Assembly (NCBI GenBank): GCA_028280785.1
Contig: JANQLF010000145.1
Span: 1-40,983 of the forward strand
DNA: 40,983 bases
From: Planctomycetota bacterium
GTDB lineage: Bacteria; Planctomycetota; UBA11346
Direction: 5' to 3'
The notes beneath the pieces were generated by a model. It did no database searches and had not been told where the DNA came from. It saw nothing but the letters and a program-made list of their open reading frames with translations. This document shows, one piece after another, positions 40,578 to 40,983 of the stretch. Every line of letters begins with the position of its first letter. The first letter of the stretch is position 1. Both the position numbers and the translations under genes were made by a program.

Positions 40578-40983
40578 GATGCTTCTCCTTGAGCAGGGGC
40601 AGAGGCTGGAAGTGGGGTGACATCTTTGGAGTCAATAGTGAGACGACCATCCAATACAGGAATGGTTATGCGTACGAAAATGGTGTAGCACATCAAACCA
40701 AAGGCCCAGATGCCAAAACAAATTAACGTTTCATTTAATGTCGGTGTGTATTCAACTATTTCACCGATTGGTGTTGGAATAAATGCAGGAATAATAAGTC
40801 CCATGCCTTTTTCGATCCAAATACCGATAATCATCATTACGCATGCTGCATTGAGAAAGCGCAATTGTTGTGCTGCAGGTAAATATAAAATGATTAATGC
40901 AATTGTGTTGAGAACGATGGCTGTCCAAATCCATGGCACTAATGCGCTATAACCGTGCAAGCCTAAAAAGAGGTAGTGAGCAG
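40574..40983 (-). CDS. NrfD-like quinol-interacting membrane protein (3' part)
   Basis: Only the C-terminal portion (about 136 codons) is present; the frame runs off the window end with no start. It shows three or four membrane helices with HYLFLGLHGYSALVPWIW, a region like the end of NrfD/PsrC/ActC-type subunits, and a final Ala/Pro-rich tail. By family it would transfer electrons between the quinol pool and periplasmic cytochromes. It is the first visible gene of the operon and is translationally coupled to the HAO-like cytochrome, so it probably supplies that enzyme with quinol electrons. Genes further upstream, perhaps a ferredoxin subunit, lie outside. Confidence 0.75.
   Translation of the reverse strand, partial: AHYLFLGLHGYSALVPWIWTAIVLNTIALIILYLPAAQQLRFLNAACVMMIIGIWIEKGMGLIIPAFIPTPIGEIVEYTPTLNETLICFGIWAFGLMCYTIFVRITIPVLDGRLTIDSKDVTPLPASAPAQGEAS

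Noticed and set aside
1-40983. Insertion sequences, prophage, integrase, tRNA or CRISPR array
   Set aside because: No transposase, terminal inverted repeats flanking a gene, regular spacer repeats or tRNA cloverleaf could be found by reading.

Overview
The window reads as a chromosomal segment of a Gram-negative bacterium. It has Tat and Sec signal peptides, lipoproteins, periplasmic multihaem cytochromes and Nap-type enzymes, a base composition of roughly 40-45% GC by eye, and a tight gene layout. A gammaproteobacterium is my best guess, from the NapDAB proteins, the NapG/NapH-like proteins, the YhcC-type radical SAM protein and the regulator types, but there is no rRNA or other phylogenetic marker. 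The organism seems able to use nitrogen oxides as electron acceptors and to depend heavily on cobalamin.

Region 1 (1-18468) is a cobalamin-dependent one-carbon (demethylation) island. It encodes eight uroporphyrinogen-decarboxylase-fold (URO-D) methyltransferases but only one corrinoid carrier protein. Downstream lie a RACo-type ferredoxin/ASKHA activator, a stand-alone MetH-activation-like protein, a MetV-MetF fusion (methylene-THF reductase), a methyl-THF:corrinoid methyltransferase, an amidohydrolase and two divergent URO-D proteins. Three AraC-family regulators are each transcribed divergently from a URO-D gene. The inferred logic is that several regulator/demethylase cassettes, each for a different methylated substrate, feed methyl groups through one shared carrier to tetrahydrofolate, where MetVF can oxidise them. 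The substrates cannot be read from the sequence.

Region 2 (18458-23760) is a housekeeping-like stretch. It holds a YhcC-type radical SAM gene, an unusually structured 282-bp intergenic region, a cobalamin-dependent class II ribonucleotide reductase (nrdJ) with a pair of NrdR-box-like sites upstream, and two tandem plsC-like acyltransferases.

Region 3 (23943-34719) encodes a second respiratory system built around a NapA-like molybdopterin enzyme. It includes a dihaem lipoprotein cytochrome, three four-cluster ferredoxins, three NapH-like polytopic iron-sulfur proteins, one unrecognised HH-motif membrane-anchored protein, and a triple-domain SCO/cytochrome c/YHS protein. The set resembles the electron-transfer accessories of Nap and Nos systems, but no NosZ is present. 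A strong terminator separates the catalytic pair from the accessory operon.

Region 4 (34894-40983, minus strand) is one operon. In transcription order it encodes an NrfD-like quinol-handling membrane protein (truncated by the window edge), an octahaem HAO-family cytochrome, NapD, NapA, a tetrahaem NapB-like protein made by internal duplication, an unrecognised 155-aa protein and a RIC/YtfE-type di-iron protein. It looks like a quinol-linked periplasmic route from nitrate through nitrite to a more reduced nitrogen species, with nitrosative-damage repair attached.

No tRNA, rRNA, insertion sequence, CRISPR array, integrase or phage gene was seen. Intergenic gaps are short; the longest are 19376-19657 and 21893-22155.
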